A DNA stretch of 17,839 nt from CAYMLL01 sp964390645 (GTDB taxonomy: Bacteria > Planctomycetota > UBA8108), in contig CAYMLL010000155.1 in the NCBI GenBank assembly GCA_964390645.1, positions 1 to 17,839 on the forward strand. The letters run 5' to 3'. Positions 8,669 to 15,709 of the stretch are shown here, piece after piece. The stretch's first letter is position 1. Every line of letters begins with the position of its first letter. The notes below the pieces were generated by a model that saw only the letters and a program-made list of their open reading frames with translations, did not search any database and had not been told where the DNA came from. The position numbers were made by a program, and so were the translations under genes.

Positions 8669-10660
8669 ATGCGTACGAACACCAACGAAACTCGCCGTCG
8701 ACCGGCGGCGTGCCTGTACCTCATGGGCCCGCTCATCCTGGCAAGCCTCACCGCTTGCCTGCACCCGCGCCCGACACCGTCCGTCGAGCCGGTTGCCGAC
8801 GAGCCGGGGGCTGAAGAGACGGCCGGGACGAAGCCGACGGCGAACGCCCCTGCCGTCTCTGCCGGGAGCCCCGACGACGACGCGGTCGCGAAGACCGCGA
8901 GCAAGGCGCCAGCTGTCGGCGTCGAGGCGATCGCCGACACCCCGGAAGAGTCGGGGGCGGTCCCCGAGGAGACACCGGCCGCCCCCGAGGAGACACCGGC
9001 CGCCCCCGAGGAGACACCGGCCGCCTCCGAGGAGCCACGGGCTGCCCTCGAGGAGCCACGGGCCGCCCCCGAGGAGTCGGGCGAAGTCGCCGAGCCGGCG
9101 GAAGACGGGAGGAGTTTGCTGCCGACGCCGGTCGGCGACGGTGACGCTGTGACCGCCCCCCCCGCCCGGACCGGGCTCGTCACCGGGAAGGACGGAGCCG
9201 GGAAGACAGCCGGCAAGGTGCCTGCGGCCGGGAGCCTCGAGGCCGTCTTTCCGACGGTCCCCGAAAACTGGGCGATGTGGGGGGGCGTGCCCTCTCGCAA
9301 CATGCACAACCCTGACGCGAAGAACATCCCGTCCGAGTGGGACGTCACCACGGGCAAGAACATCCTCTGGAAGGCCGCTCTCGGTTCACAGTCCTACGGC
9401 AACCCGATCATCAGCGACGGCAAGATCTTCGTCGGCACCAACAACGACGCGGAACGCAACCCGGCGATCAAAAAGGACAAGGGCGTCGTCATGTGCTTCC
9501 GTCAGTCCGACGGCGAGTTCCTCTGGCAATCCGTCCATGACAAGTTGACTCAGGGACGCGTCAACGACTGGCCGGAGCAGGGCGTCTGCTCGACCGGGGT
9601 CGCCCAGGACGGAATGTACTACTACGTCAGCAACCGCTGCGAGATCGTCTGCGCGGACGCCAAGGGCTTCACCGACGGTGAGAACGATGGCCCCTTCAAG
9701 GACGAAAAATACACGAGCCCGACCGACGGGGACTTCATCTGGGTCCTCGACATGCTCAACGATTACGGTGTTTTTCCGCACAATCTGGCAACCTGCTCAC
9801 CGATTATCATCGACGACGTGATCTACGTGATCACCGCAAACGGCGTCGAGCGCGACCATATCACGATTCCCAATCCGAGAGCGCCGAGCTTCATCGCCGT
9901 CGACAAGAACAGCGGGGAGTTCCTCTGGGGAAGTCGTGCACCGGCAGACGGCATCCTGCACGGCCAGTGGTCGAACCCCACCTACGGCCATGTCGACGGC
10001 ACGGGGCAGGTTCTCTTCCCCGGTGGCGACGGTTGGCTCTACAGCTACAAGCATCAAAAGGACGACGCCGAACTGCTGTGGAAGTTCGACCTCAACCCGA
10101 AGGACTCGAAGTGGGAACTCGGCGGGCTCGGCACACGCAACAACATCATCTCCACGGCCGTCATGCTGGGTGACACGGTCTATCTCGCCGTCGGTCAGGA
10201 CCCCGAGCACGGCGAAGGCATCGGACACCTCTACGCCATCGATGCGAGCGGCGCGACAGGGGGCGCTGACATCACCGCGAAGGCCGCGAAATGGCATTAC
10301 GGCGGCGAGGACTTCCGTCGCACGATCTCGACGGTCGCGGTCGCGGACGGTTTGCTCTACGCCGTCGATCTCAGCGGCTTCCTCCACTGTCTCGACGCCA
10401 GGACAGGCAAGCCCTACTGGGTCCACGACACGCTCGCGGCGGTCTGGGGGTCGCCGACGGTCATCGACGACAAGGTCTTCCTCGGTGATGAGGACGGCGA
10501 CGTCGTCATCCTGGAACACGGCAAGAAGATGAATCTGCTCTTCGAGACAAACATGGAAAACGCCGTCTACACGACACCGGTCGCGGTCGGCGAGACGCTT
10601 TACATAGCGAATCGCACGACACTCTACGCGATTCGCAAGGACGCGAGCGAAGAGAAGTGA
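8669..10660 (+). CDS. PQQ-type beta-propeller lipoprotein with Glu/Pro/Ala-rich stalk
   Basis: This is a 663-residue protein. The ATG at 8669, with AAGGA about 10 bases upstream, was chosen over a longer open frame because it opens a lipoprotein signal peptide: hydrophobic LYLMGPLILASLTAC with lipobox LTAC and lipidated C30. Residues 31 to about 190 are a disordered Pro/Glu/Ala/Thr stalk containing seven-residue PEETPAA repeats. The propeller fills about 195-655, opening with WAMWGGVPSRNMHN. Blade signatures are looser than in its neighbour: CFRQSDGEFLW, AVDKNSGEFLW, CLDARTGKPYW and several lacking TGK. Inserts include a long loop with VCADAKGFTDGENDGPF. PQQ-type propellers bind proteins or, rarely, are dehydrogenases; no quinoprotein active site can be assigned here. 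The likely site is membrane-anchored and facing the periplasm, held off the membrane by the stalk. It starts 14 bases after the preceding propeller gene and ends 13 bases before the LuxE-like gene. Confidence 0.87.
   Translation: MRTNTNETRRRPAACLYLMGPLILASLTACLHPRPTPSVEPVADEPGAEETAGTKPTANAPAVSAGSPDDDAVAKTASKAPAVGVEAIADTPEESGAVPEETPAAPEETPAAPEETPAASEEPRAALEEPRAAPEESGEVAEPAEDGRSLLPTPVGDGDAVTAPPARTGLVTGKDGAGKTAGKVPAAGSLEAVFPTVPENWAMWGGVPSRNMHNPDAKNIPSEWDVTTGKNILWKAALGSQSYGNPIISDGKIFVGTNNDAERNPAIKKDKGVVMCFRQSDGEFLWQSVHDKLTQGRVNDWPEQGVCSTGVAQDGMYYYVSNRCEIVCADAKGFTDGENDGPFKDEKYTSPTDGDFIWVLDMLNDYGVFPHNLATCSPIIIDDVIYVITANGVERDHITIPNPRAPSFIAVDKNSGEFLWGSRAPADGILHGQWSNPTYGHVDGTGQVLFPGGDGWLYSYKHQKDDAELLWKFDLNPKDSKWELGGLGTRNNIISTAVMLGDTVYLAVGQDPEHGEGIGHLYAIDASGATGGADITAKAAKWHYGGEDFRRTISTVAVADGLLYAVDLSGFLHCLDARTGKPYWVHDTLAAVWGSPTVIDDKVFLGDEDGDVVILEHGKKMNLLFETNMENAVYTTPVAVGETLYIANRTTLYAIRKDASEEK
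8942..9088 (+). repeat. 21-base tandem repeat encoding the PEETPAA stalk
   Basis: Three identical in-frame units (8963-8983, 8984-9004, 9005-9025) encode PEETPAA. They are followed by diverged units encoding SEEPRAA (9026-9046), LEEPRAA (9047-9067) and PEESGEV (from 9068), and preceded by PEESGAV (8942-8962). Divergence at the edges with identity in the centre is typical of recent slippage expansion. Copy number would set stalk length. Confidence 0.92.
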
Positions 10661-10673
10661 GCAGAGAAGGGCG

Positions 10674-11792
10674 ATGGTGACAGCGGAAGCGAAGACGGCT
10701 CCAGCCGACGACGCGGTCGTCCGCACGGAGCGCGACAAGCTCGACGGGTGGGTACGGGAGGTCGTCAAGTTCCACTTCAGTCCCGAGACGGGGTCGCCGT
10801 TCTGGCTGGAGCATGCGAAGGGGCTCGACTGGAGTCCGCTCGACGACGTCGAGGGATTCGACGACCTCGCGAAGTTCGATCTCTTCCAGGACGAGTGGCT
10901 ACGAGGCGGTCCGGTGAGCCGCTGGGTACCCAGAGCCCTCGAAGGAAAGCCCATCTACGTCTTCGAGACGGGCGGTACGACCGGCATCCCGAAGAGCCGC
11001 ATCGCCAGCGAGGACTTCCGCATCGACTACGAGCTGTTCAGCGACACTCTCTCGGATGAGACCTTTCCCCGCGGCTCCGACTGGATCTCACTCGGACCGA
11101 CCGGCCCGCGGCGGCTCCGGCTTGCTGTCGAGCATCTCGCACAGCACCGCGGCGGCATCTCGTTCTGTCTCGACATGGACCCTCGGTGGGTCATCAAGTG
11201 TCTCAAGCGCGGCTGGATCGAGGGCGCGGAGGCATACAAGGATCACGTCATGGATCAGACTCTGACGATCCTGCGCGCACATCCGAACATCCGCTGCATG
11301 TTCACGACTCCGAAGCTGCTCGAGGCCCTCTGCGAGAAGGTCTCCCTTCCGAAGCTCGGTATCACGGGAATCTTCTGCGGAGGCACCGAGATGGATGCCG
11401 GTTTCCATCGCAAGGCGCGCGAGAAGCTGGTTCCCGGAGTCGACTTCGTGCCGACCTACGGCAACACGCTGATGGGGCTCGCCTGTCACCGTCCGTTCAC
11501 CGGCGAAGCCGGCCCCGACTCCGACGACCCTTATGCGATCACCTACTACCCCCCGCATCCCCGGGCGGTTCTCGAAGTAGTGCGTCCTGAGGACCCGAAC
11601 CACGTCGTGGAGTACGGCGAGCTGGGACGCGTCAAGCTGACGACGCTGACGAAGGAGTTCTTCGTCCCCGGCTTCCTCGAGCGCGATGAGGCGTACCGCA
11701 GCCGACCGATCGAGGCCTTCCCGTGGGACGGTGTCCGCGATGTGCGGCCCTTCGGAAGCCTCGAGCAAAAGGTCGTCGTCGGGGTCTACTGA
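10674..11792 (+). CDS. LuxE/EhpF-like acyl or aryl carboxylate-adenylating enzyme
   Basis: This 372-residue protein belongs to the ANL superfamily branch that includes the LuxE acyl-protein synthetase and the phenazine enzyme EhpF. These make an acyl-AMP and pass the acyl group to an enzyme or reductase. The ATP loop is FETGGTTGIPKSR (97-109). TPKLLEALC (212-220) and GIFCGGTEMD (232-241) match the region before the adenine site. The A5 motif is YGNTLMG (262-268) in place of the usual YGxTE, so the normal glutamate is not conserved. FLERDEAYR near 334-342 may supply the hinge. The chain ends shortly afterwards, and no C-terminal lid with the PxxxxGK lysine is seen. AAGGG lies only 2 bases before the ATG, so the adjacent GTG at 10677 could be the true start. 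The next gene, 10 bases on, is an iron-type alcohol dehydrogenase, which suggests carboxylate-aldehyde-alcohol chemistry, but no LuxC-like reductase is in the window. Confidence 0.78.
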   Translation: MVTAEAKTAPADDAVVRTERDKLDGWVREVVKFHFSPETGSPFWLEHAKGLDWSPLDDVEGFDDLAKFDLFQDEWLRGGPVSRWVPRALEGKPIYVFETGGTTGIPKSRIASEDFRIDYELFSDTLSDETFPRGSDWISLGPTGPRRLRLAVEHLAQHRGGISFCLDMDPRWVIKCLKRGWIEGAEAYKDHVMDQTLTILRAHPNIRCMFTTPKLLEALCEKVSLPKLGITGIFCGGTEMDAGFHRKAREKLVPGVDFVPTYGNTLMGLACHRPFTGEAGPDSDDPYAITYYPPHPRAVLEVVRPEDPNHVVEYGELGRVKLTTLTKEFFVPGFLERDEAYRSRPIEAFPWDGVRDVRPFGSLEQKVVVGVY

Positions 11793-11802
11793 CGGCGAGA
11801 GG

Positions 11803-12945
11803 ATGAGCAGCTCCGCGTTCGAGTTTCGATCACGCACGCGTCTCGTCGTCGGGCCCGGCACGCTCGATCGTCTCGGCGAGCTCACCGAGGAGCTCGGCGG
11901 CCATCGAGCGCTCGTCGTCTCCGACTCGGGCGTGGTCGCGGCTGGACACACGGGGCGTGGCATCGAGTCGCTTCGCCGCCGCGGCATCGAGGCCTTTCTC
12001 TTCGAAGGCGTCGAGGAGAACCCGACCACACGCCACGTCCGGGACTGCGTCGCCGCCGCGAAGGAGCACGCCGTCGACCTCATCGTGGGTCTCGGAGGGG
12101 GAAGTTCGATCGACTGCGCCAAGGGAGCGAACTTCATCGTCTCGTGCGGCGGAGAGATGAAGGACTACTGGGGTGTCGGCAAGGCAACCGGACCGATGCT
12201 CCCGATGATCGCGGTACCGACCACCGCCGGGACCGGCAGCGAGACGCAGTCCTTCGCATTGATCGCCGACGAGACATCCCACCAGAAAATGGCCTGTGGC
12301 GATCGACGGGCTGCATGCCGCGTGGCCATCCTCGATCCCGAGACGACCGTCTCGCAGCCGGCAGCCGTCACCGCGGCCACGGGAATCGACGCAATCGCGC
12401 ACGCCGTCGAGACCTTCGTGACGAACAGCCGCAACACGATCTCGATGGCATTCTCACGCGAGGCCTGGCGGCTCCTGGCCTCGAACTTCGAGCGCGTACT
12501 CGACAATCCGAGCGACCTCGCCGCGCGCGCCGAGGTTCAGCTCGGCGCCAGCCTCGCCGGTCTCGCGATCGAGAACTCGATGCTCGGCGCGGCCCATTCG
12601 GCTGCCAATCCTCTGACCGCGCATTTCGGCGTCGTGCACGGTGTCGCGGTGGGGATCATGCTGCCGCATGTCGTGCGTTTCAACACCGAGGTCGTCGGGC
12701 AGGACTACCGGGAGCTCCTCGGCACCTGTGCGGGCACCCGCAACACGTCAGGACAGAACCTCGCGGATCATCTGGAGAAGCTCCGCGAGCTCAGTCGGCT
12801 ACCGGGCGACCTGGGCAGCTGGAACGTCGATCCGTCGACGCTGCCCCGGCTGGCGGAAGAGGCAGCGGCGCAGTGGACAGCACAGTTCAACCCCCGTAAT
12901 CTGAGCAGCGAGGACTTCCTCGGACTCTACCGCAACGCGCTGTGA
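11803..12945 (+). CDS. Iron-containing (group III) alcohol dehydrogenase
   Basis: This is a 380-residue NAD(P)-dependent alcohol/aldehyde oxidoreductase. The N-terminal dinucleotide domain has the GPGTLDRLGEL opening and the GLGGGSSIDCAK signature at 97-107. PTTAGTGSE (139-147) is the conserved nucleotide loop. The four metal ligands of the family are all visible: D196 and H200 in GIDAIAHAVE, H265 in GAAHSAANP, and H279 in VVHGVAVGIMLPHV. The length of about 380 is typical. Start is the ATG at 11803, right after GGCGAGAGG and 10 bases past the LuxE-like stop; the open frame extends upstream only into that gene. Family members act on ethanol, butanol, lactaldehyde, phosphonoacetaldehyde and others, so the substrate is open. 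Context suggests it handles the aldehyde or alcohol linked to the adenylating enzymes of this operon. The active-site set is complete. Confidence 0.93.
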   Translation: MSSSAFEFRSRTRLVVGPGTLDRLGELTEELGGHRALVVSDSGVVAAGHTGRGIESLRRRGIEAFLFEGVEENPTTRHVRDCVAAAKEHAVDLIVGLGGGSSIDCAKGANFIVSCGGEMKDYWGVGKATGPMLPMIAVPTTAGTGSETQSFALIADETSHQKMACGDRRAACRVAILDPETTVSQPAAVTAATGIDAIAHAVETFVTNSRNTISMAFSREAWRLLASNFERVLDNPSDLAARAEVQLGASLAGLAIENSMLGAAHSAANPLTAHFGVVHGVAVGIMLPHVVRFNTEVVGQDYRELLGTCAGTRNTSGQNLADHLEKLRELSRLPGDLGSWNVDPSTLPRLAEEAAAQWTAQFNPRNLSSEDFLGLYRNAL

Positions 12946-12976
12946 TTTGCGGCTATCGATCTGCGAGAACCTGACC

Positions 12977-14275
12977 ATGACGAACATACGCGGAACCCCG
13001 AGAGCGTCGATCCTGTCGCTGACGCTCCTGACGGCCATCGTGCTGGGCGCGGTCGATGGTCGCAGCGAGGACCGGACCTCCGAGGTCCGCGGGGCACCGG
13101 ACACAGCCGGTGTCGAGACCGCGGCGAAAAACGGCGCGCGGTGGCCGATGTTCCGCGGTGGCCCGCGTCTTCATGGCGTGCGTGACCTGCGCGTCAGCGA
13201 CAAGCCTCGGCTGCTGTGGACCTTCGACACGTCCTCGGAGATCGAGTCTTCGGCGGCGATCGAGAATGGCGTCGCGTACGTCGGCACGAACGACGGCCAC
13301 CTGCTGGCGCTCGCCATCGCTGCCGGCTCGAAGAAAGGCAAGCTGCTGTGGAGGTACGAGGCCGAGGCGGGAATCCGCTCCTCGCCGGGAATCCGGGACG
13401 GCCGCATCTTCTTCGGCGATGACTTCGGCTTCATCTACGGAGTCAACGCCGCGAACGGCAAGGAGGTCTGGAAGCACGAGACGGAGGGTGGCGCCGAGAT
13501 CATCTCGAGCCCGAACTTCGTCGCCGACGTGATGCTGATCGGGTCCTACGACGGCAACCTCTACGCGATGGACATGAAGACCGGCACGAAGAGGTGGAAC
13601 TTTCTCACCGGTGCGCCTCTCCACTGCACACCTGCCGTGACGAGCGGCAAGACCTTCGTCGCTGGCTGTGACGAGGTCCTGCGGGTCATCGACCTGGCCA
13701 ACGGCAAGGAGATCTCGCAGATGGAGCTCGGGGTCAACACGGCGGCCTCGCCGGCGGTGTCCGGCGACATGCTGTACGTCGGCACCTTCGGGAGTCAGGT
13801 CGTCGCGATCGACTGGAAGAAGGGCGAGACGAAGTGGGTCTACGAGCACGCGACACGGCACTTCCCCTACTACTCCTCCGCCGCGCTCACCGATGATGCG
13901 GTGATCGTCGGCGGACGTGACAAGATGATCCACTGCATCGACCGCAAGACCGGCAAGGAGCAGTGGACCTTCGCGACGCGCGCACGCGTCGAGAGCTCAC
14001 CGCTCGTCGCCGGCAACCGTGTGATCGTCGGCTCCAACGATCGCAAGCTCTACATGCTGGACCTGGATTCGGGGAAGGAGGTCTGGCAGTTCGGGAGCGA
14101 CGGCGGGTTTCCCGCGTCACCAGCGCTGGCCGGCGGCAAGCTCGTCATCGGAAGCGACAGCGGTCTGGTCTACTGTTTCGACGTCTCGAGTTCCGACGGC
14201 GTCCGTCCCGCCGCGAATCCTGGGCGCAGTTCGCCACGAGGATCCGGCGCGACAGACACGGACCCGGACAGCTGA
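12977..14275 (+). CDS. Exported BamB-like PQQ-type beta-propeller protein
   Basis: This is a 432-residue protein with a signal peptide (MTNIRGTPRA, then SILSLTLLTAIVLGAV) and likely cleavage before residue 30. The ATG at 12977 is preferred; an in-frame TTG at 12947 would add ten residues. After a short linker, WPMFRGGPRLHGV (56-68) opens the propeller. Seven or eight blades follow with clear signatures: GVNAANGKEVW, AMDMKTGTKRW, VIDLANGKEI, AIDWKKGETKW, CIDRKTGKEQW, MLDLDSGKEVW and a closing VYCFDVS. Blades are regular and short, unlike the loop-rich lipoprotein upstream, and resemble BamB or small PQQ-repeat scaffolds. A Ser/Pro/Asp-rich tail of about 25 residues follows. There is no lipobox, so it is presumably a free periplasmic protein. 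Start lies 31 bases after the dehydrogenase and stop 9 bases before the glycosyltransferase. It is the third propeller of the operon; its role is not readable. Confidence 0.88.
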   Translation: MTNIRGTPRASILSLTLLTAIVLGAVDGRSEDRTSEVRGAPDTAGVETAAKNGARWPMFRGGPRLHGVRDLRVSDKPRLLWTFDTSSEIESSAAIENGVAYVGTNDGHLLALAIAAGSKKGKLLWRYEAEAGIRSSPGIRDGRIFFGDDFGFIYGVNAANGKEVWKHETEGGAEIISSPNFVADVMLIGSYDGNLYAMDMKTGTKRWNFLTGAPLHCTPAVTSGKTFVAGCDEVLRVIDLANGKEISQMELGVNTAASPAVSGDMLYVGTFGSQVVAIDWKKGETKWVYEHATRHFPYYSSAALTDDAVIVGGRDKMIHCIDRKTGKEQWTFATRARVESSPLVAGNRVIVGSNDRKLYMLDLDSGKEVWQFGSDGGFPASPALAGGKLVIGSDSGLVYCFDVSSSDGVRPAANPGRSSPRGSGATDTDPDS

Positions 14276-14284
14276 CGAGCACTC

Positions 14285-15601
14285 GTGAAGATCGCCTACA
14301 TCGCAGCCGGCGCGGCGGGCATGTACTGCGGCAACTGTCTGCGAGACCACGCGCTCGCCCTCGCGATGCGTGACCTCGACGGCGCCGATGATGTTGACCT
14401 GACGCTCGTCCCGACCTACACGCCACTGCTGACCGATTCACCGCAAGGCGACGAGGTACGCGGCTCGAAGCTCTTCTTCAACGGGGTCCGCACCTACCTC
14501 GCCCAGAAGGCGCGGTTCTTTCGCACGCGTCGGGCCTGGCTCGATCGTGTCTTCGGCTCACGCTACCTGCTCGGAACGCTGTCGCGCATGCAGGCCTCGA
14601 CGGATCCATCGAAGCTCGGCGACATCACCGTATCGATGCTCCGTGGAGAGGACGGCCACCAGAGTGCCGAGCTCGACGAGCTGGCGAGCTGGCTCCACGG
14701 GGAGCGACCCGACCTCGTTCATCTCTCCAACGCGCTCCTTCTGGGGATGGTTCGCCGTATCAAGGACGCCTGCGGAGCGCCGATCGTCTGCTCGCTGCAG
14801 TCCGAGGACATCTTCGTCGAAGGTCTGGTCGAGCCTTACCGCCGACAGGCTCTCGAGCTCATCCGCGACCGTGCTGCGGACGTCGACGCATTCGTGTCGG
14901 TCAGCCACTTCTACGCGGAGTATTGCGCCACGCACTTCGGTATCGAGCCCGACCGCATCAGGGTCGTGCACTCCGGCGTGGCGGTCGACGAGCATCAGCC
15001 CGCCCCGTTTCGCTCGGCGAGCGACGAATTGACGATCGGCTTCCTCGCGCGCATGGCTCCGGAGAAGGGGCTCGGATCGCTCTGCGCCGCCTTCGAGATG
15101 ATCGCGCGGCGCCCCGGGATGGAGCGGGTACGTCTGAAGGCCGCGGGCTATCTTCCGAACAGCGAAGTGCGCTGGCTCGCGACCCTGCGACGTCACCTCG
15201 CGAGGGCGGGCCTCGGGGCACGTGTCGAGCTTCTCGGCACCGTCGATCGCACGACGAAGCTCGACTTCCTGTCGCAGCTCGATGTCCTTGCTCTGCCCAC
15301 GCGCCGCGCCGAGCCGAAGGGGCTCTCGATCTTCGAGGCCCTCGCCAGCGGCCTGCCGCTCGTGCTGCCGGACCACGGCACGTTTCCCGAGATCGTCGAG
15401 AAATCGGGGGCCGGTGTACTCCACGCTCCGAACGACGTCGAGCACCTCGCCGCCCAGCTCGAGCGAGTCCTCCTCGACGAGGAGCTGCGGCGAAAGCTCG
15501 GGGTCGCGGCACGACGCTCGGCGCAGGAGCACTTTCACTCCGCGCGCATGGCGGCAGAGACGCTGGATGTGTACCGCCGCGTCCTCGATCAACCCTCCTG
15601 A
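14285..15601 (+). CDS. GT4-family glycosyltransferase
   Basis: This 438-residue cytoplasmic or membrane-associated enzyme has a GT-B fold. It transfers a sugar from an activated donor with retention. The N-terminal acceptor domain opens with MKIAYIAAGAAGMYCGNCLR, the glycine-rich loop of the group, then LVPTYTPLLTD. The interdomain segment is VSVSHFYAEYC. The C-terminal donor domain has VVHSGVAVDEHQP (227-239), IGFLARMAPEKGLGSL (251-266) and the EX7E motif from E343 to E351 in EPKGLSIFEALASGLPLVLPDHG. That motif is the GT4 hallmark, where the glutamates contact the nucleotide-sugar. Start is the GTG at 14285, 9 bases after the preceding gene. No transmembrane segment is seen. It ends the tight gene series: the next gene is 108 bases away and encodes an exported protein. 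Donor and acceptor are unknown; the operon suggests glycosylation of a small molecule or lipid built by the adenylating enzymes. Confidence 0.92.
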   Translation: MKIAYIAAGAAGMYCGNCLRDHALALAMRDLDGADDVDLTLVPTYTPLLTDSPQGDEVRGSKLFFNGVRTYLAQKARFFRTRRAWLDRVFGSRYLLGTLSRMQASTDPSKLGDITVSMLRGEDGHQSAELDELASWLHGERPDLVHLSNALLLGMVRRIKDACGAPIVCSLQSEDIFVEGLVEPYRRQALELIRDRAADVDAFVSVSHFYAEYCATHFGIEPDRIRVVHSGVAVDEHQPAPFRSASDELTIGFLARMAPEKGLGSLCAAFEMIARRPGMERVRLKAAGYLPNSEVRWLATLRRHLARAGLGARVELLGTVDRTTKLDFLSQLDVLALPTRRAEPKGLSIFEALASGLPLVLPDHGTFPEIVEKSGAGVLHAPNDVEHLAAQLERVLLDEELRRKLGVAARRSAQEHFHSARMAAETLDVYRRVLDQPS

Positions 15602-15709
15602 CCGGCTCCGCAGAGGCTGTCGATCGGAAGTGGACTGGCGTCAGGTCTGACCGTAGAGTGTCGAGGGGTTCGATGAGTCACCCGTCGGTCGAGAAAGGCA
15701 CGATGCGGC

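Noticed and set aside
9797..10954. Minus-strand open frame of 385 codons
   Set aside because: It is antisense to the lipoprotein and LuxE-like genes, both of which have clear family motifs.
6348..14275. Calling the propellers quinoprotein alcohol dehydrogenases
   Set aside because: The repeats give the fold only. I could not identify the PQQ-pocket residues or a haem-binding CxxCH motif, so no enzyme activity is claimed.
15640..15651. Dyad GTCAG-GT-CTGAC in the gap after the glycosyltransferase
   Set aside because: A 5-base stem with a 2-base loop is too small for a terminator and no matching operator site is known to me.
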